A stretch of 64,000 bases of DNA. Origin: Bradyrhizobium guangdongense. GTDB lineage: Bacteria; Pseudomonadota; Alphaproteobacteria; Rhizobiales; Xanthobacteraceae. Where the stretch lies: contig NZ_PPPT01000071.1 of NCBI RefSeq assembly GCF_006483445.1, forward strand, positions 1-64,000, in the 5' to 3' direction. Position numbers and translations under genes: made by a program. Shown here in pieces: positions 63,101-64,000 of the stretch (position 1 is its first letter; each line of letters begins with the position of its first letter). The notes beneath the pieces are model-generated. The model saw nothing but the letters and a program-made list of their open reading frames with translations, made no database searches and was not told where the DNA came from.

Positions 63101-64000
63101 CTAACGCTTTAGCTCCTTGATCAGATTCGCCAGGCCCGGGTCGTTCGGCATGAGGCGCGCCAGTCGCTCGGCATAGTCGAGCGCGGCCGTAGCATCGCCC
63201 TTCTCGCGACTGAAGTTGAGCGCGGCCGACAGCAGTTCCGGATCGTTGGGATGTCCGCGTAGTCCCTCTTTCAACACGGCAAGCGCGTCGTCGCGCCGCC
63301 CCGTCCCGTTCAGCCCGATGGCATAGACGTAGGCATAGCGCGCCTGATCCGGGGCCAGCGACGCGGCCTTCTGGAGCTCATCGAGCGCAGCTTCGTTGCG
63401 CTTCTGGCGCACCAGCGTCAGGCCGAGCGCGTGGTGGAGCGCGGCGTTCTTCGCCGACCTGACGAGTGCCTCGCGCAGAACCCGCTCACCGTCACCGTCG
63501 CGTCCGAGTTGGCGATACAGGTCCGACAGGTTGATCGCGGCAGCCGCAAATGCGGGATCGAGCCTGAGCGCGGCCCGATATTCGGCCTCCGCCCCGCCAG
63601 AATCGGCCTGGCGCGCGAAGAAGCTGCCGAGCGCAGTGCGGGCGTCGGGTCGGTCGGCGTTCAGCTTCTGCGCTGCGACGAACTCGGCGGCAGCCCGCGT
63701 AAACCGGTCGCGATCGGCCGCAGGCTGGCGCGTTGCAGGCACGGCAGCGAGAAGCTCGGCGGCGCGGATGCGCACGCCGCGCACCGGGTCGCTCAATTGC
63801 GGCGAAGCGAGTAGCCAGAGCTGATCGGCCTGTGCTCCCTCGAGCCGGTCGAGCGCGCCGAGTCTTACGAGCGGATCGGGATCGGACAGCCCGCGCCGGA
63901 TCAGATCCAGGTCCGGCACCGGAAGCTCGGCCAGCGCGCTCGCCCTGATGATTCCGGGCACGTCGCCCGATCCGGCGATCGTGGCGAGCAGCGCTTGCCC
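63101..64000 (-). CDS. TPR protein, C-terminal part only
   Basis: The frame is open through the last base of the window, so the true start lies beyond 64000; a GTG at 63961 is only an internal Val. The visible 299 residues have a HEAT-like start (DPLVRLGALDRLEGAQADQ, VRGVRIRAAELLAA) and then four or more TPR units (about 34 residues each, such as PDARTALGSFFARQADSGGA and NAALHHALGLTLVRQKRNEA). No Cys is seen. Similar tails occur on multihaem cytochrome c proteins, but that cannot be checked here. Confidence 0.8.
   Translation of the reverse strand, partial: GQALLATIAGSGDVPGIIRASALAELPVPDLDLIRRGLSDPDPLVRLGALDRLEGAQADQLWLLASPQLSDPVRGVRIRAAELLAAVPATRQPAADRDRFTRAAAEFVAAQKLNADRPDARTALGSFFARQADSGGAEAEYRAALRLDPAFAAAAINLSDLYRQLGRDGDGERVLREALVRSAKNAALHHALGLTLVRQKRNEAALDELQKAASLAPDQARYAYVYAIGLNGTGRRDDALAVLKEGLRGHPNDPELLSAALNFSREKGDATAALDYAERLARLMPNDPGLANLIKELKR

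Noticed and set aside
63961-64000. Start of the TPR gene at the GTG at 63961
   Set aside because: The frame stays open to the window edge and has no ribosome site there, so the gene is partial.

Overview
The window is GC-rich alphaproteobacterial chromosome, most likely Bradyrhizobium or a close relative. The signs are ChvE-type sugar uptake, LivKHMGF and Tct transporters, a DUF1236 secreted protein, dense tightly coupled operons with ATGA/GTGA overlaps, and small GC-rich palindromes (CCCTCTCC/GGAGAGGG and GCCCGGGC-type) between operons, as is usual in that group. This placement rests on gene content and style, not on a marker gene. No rRNA, tRNA, CRISPR array, IS element or phage gene was recognised.

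Layout. (1) 66-6386, minus: a sugar operon (FadR-type GntR regulator, galactose 1-dehydrogenase-like enzyme, aldose 1-epimerase, SMP-30 lactonase, ChvE sugar-binding protein) and, upstream, an FAH-family enzyme; together they suggest non-phosphorylative oxidation of galactose or arabinose. (2) 6683-28790, plus: a branched-chain-type substrate-binding protein, an AraC regulator and then about 20 kb of nearly gap-free co-directional genes. These are livHMG, a LivF fused to a Tm-1 N-terminal-like domain, the Tm-1 C-terminal-like TIM barrel, a giant flotillin-like protein with 44-residue repeats, two SRPBCC proteins, a molybdenum hydroxylase (FAD, 2Fe-2S, and a Mo subunit split into two genes), MoxR and VWA maturation factors, an amidohydrolase, an MBL-fold hydrolase, an SMP-30/isochorismatase fusion and an FMN reductase. 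It reads as one import-and-oxidise pathway for an unknown, probably heterocyclic or aromatic compound, and it is the best candidate for an undescribed system here. (3) 28795-38865: a redox and uptake module with HEAT protein, ferredoxin, AprA-like flavoprotein and ferredoxin-NADP reductase (minus), DUF971 protein, Crp/Fnr regulator and a NitT/TauT ABC transporter whose binding protein carries a NosL-like tail (plus), and a YeiH-type exporter (minus). A shared ATTAGTTG motif lies before three of its transcription units and suggests one regulon, possibly for a sulfur compound.

(4) 39044-48678: mixed genes, including a TetR regulator coupled to a HAPMO-type Baeyer-Villiger monooxygenase, alanine dehydrogenase with a divergent Lrp regulator, a two-subunit sulfopyruvate-decarboxylase-like TPP enzyme beside a 2-hydroxyacid dehydrogenase, VanZ and DUF1236 proteins. 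(5) 48774-62842: an oxalate/glyoxylate island. On the minus strand are glxR, hyi and gcl (glyoxylate to glycerate), tctABC, an IclR regulator and an ADP-forming acyl-CoA ligase; on the plus strand are a divergent GntR regulator, oxc (oxalyl-CoA decarboxylase) and frc (formyl-CoA transferase). Two perfect TGGCAT-N5-ATGCCA palindromes sit in the divergent promoter. (6) 63101-64000: the C-terminal part of a TPR protein that runs out of the window.

Dispersed non-coding structure includes an element of about 106 bp present twice in full (44869-44974, and inverted at 62936-63042) with a partial third copy at 5141-5161, several hairpin clusters, and a nested palindrome at 42361-42583. Start codons were chosen from Shine-Dalgarno spacing and gene overlaps. 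Functions are by family recognition from the sequence alone; no search was run.
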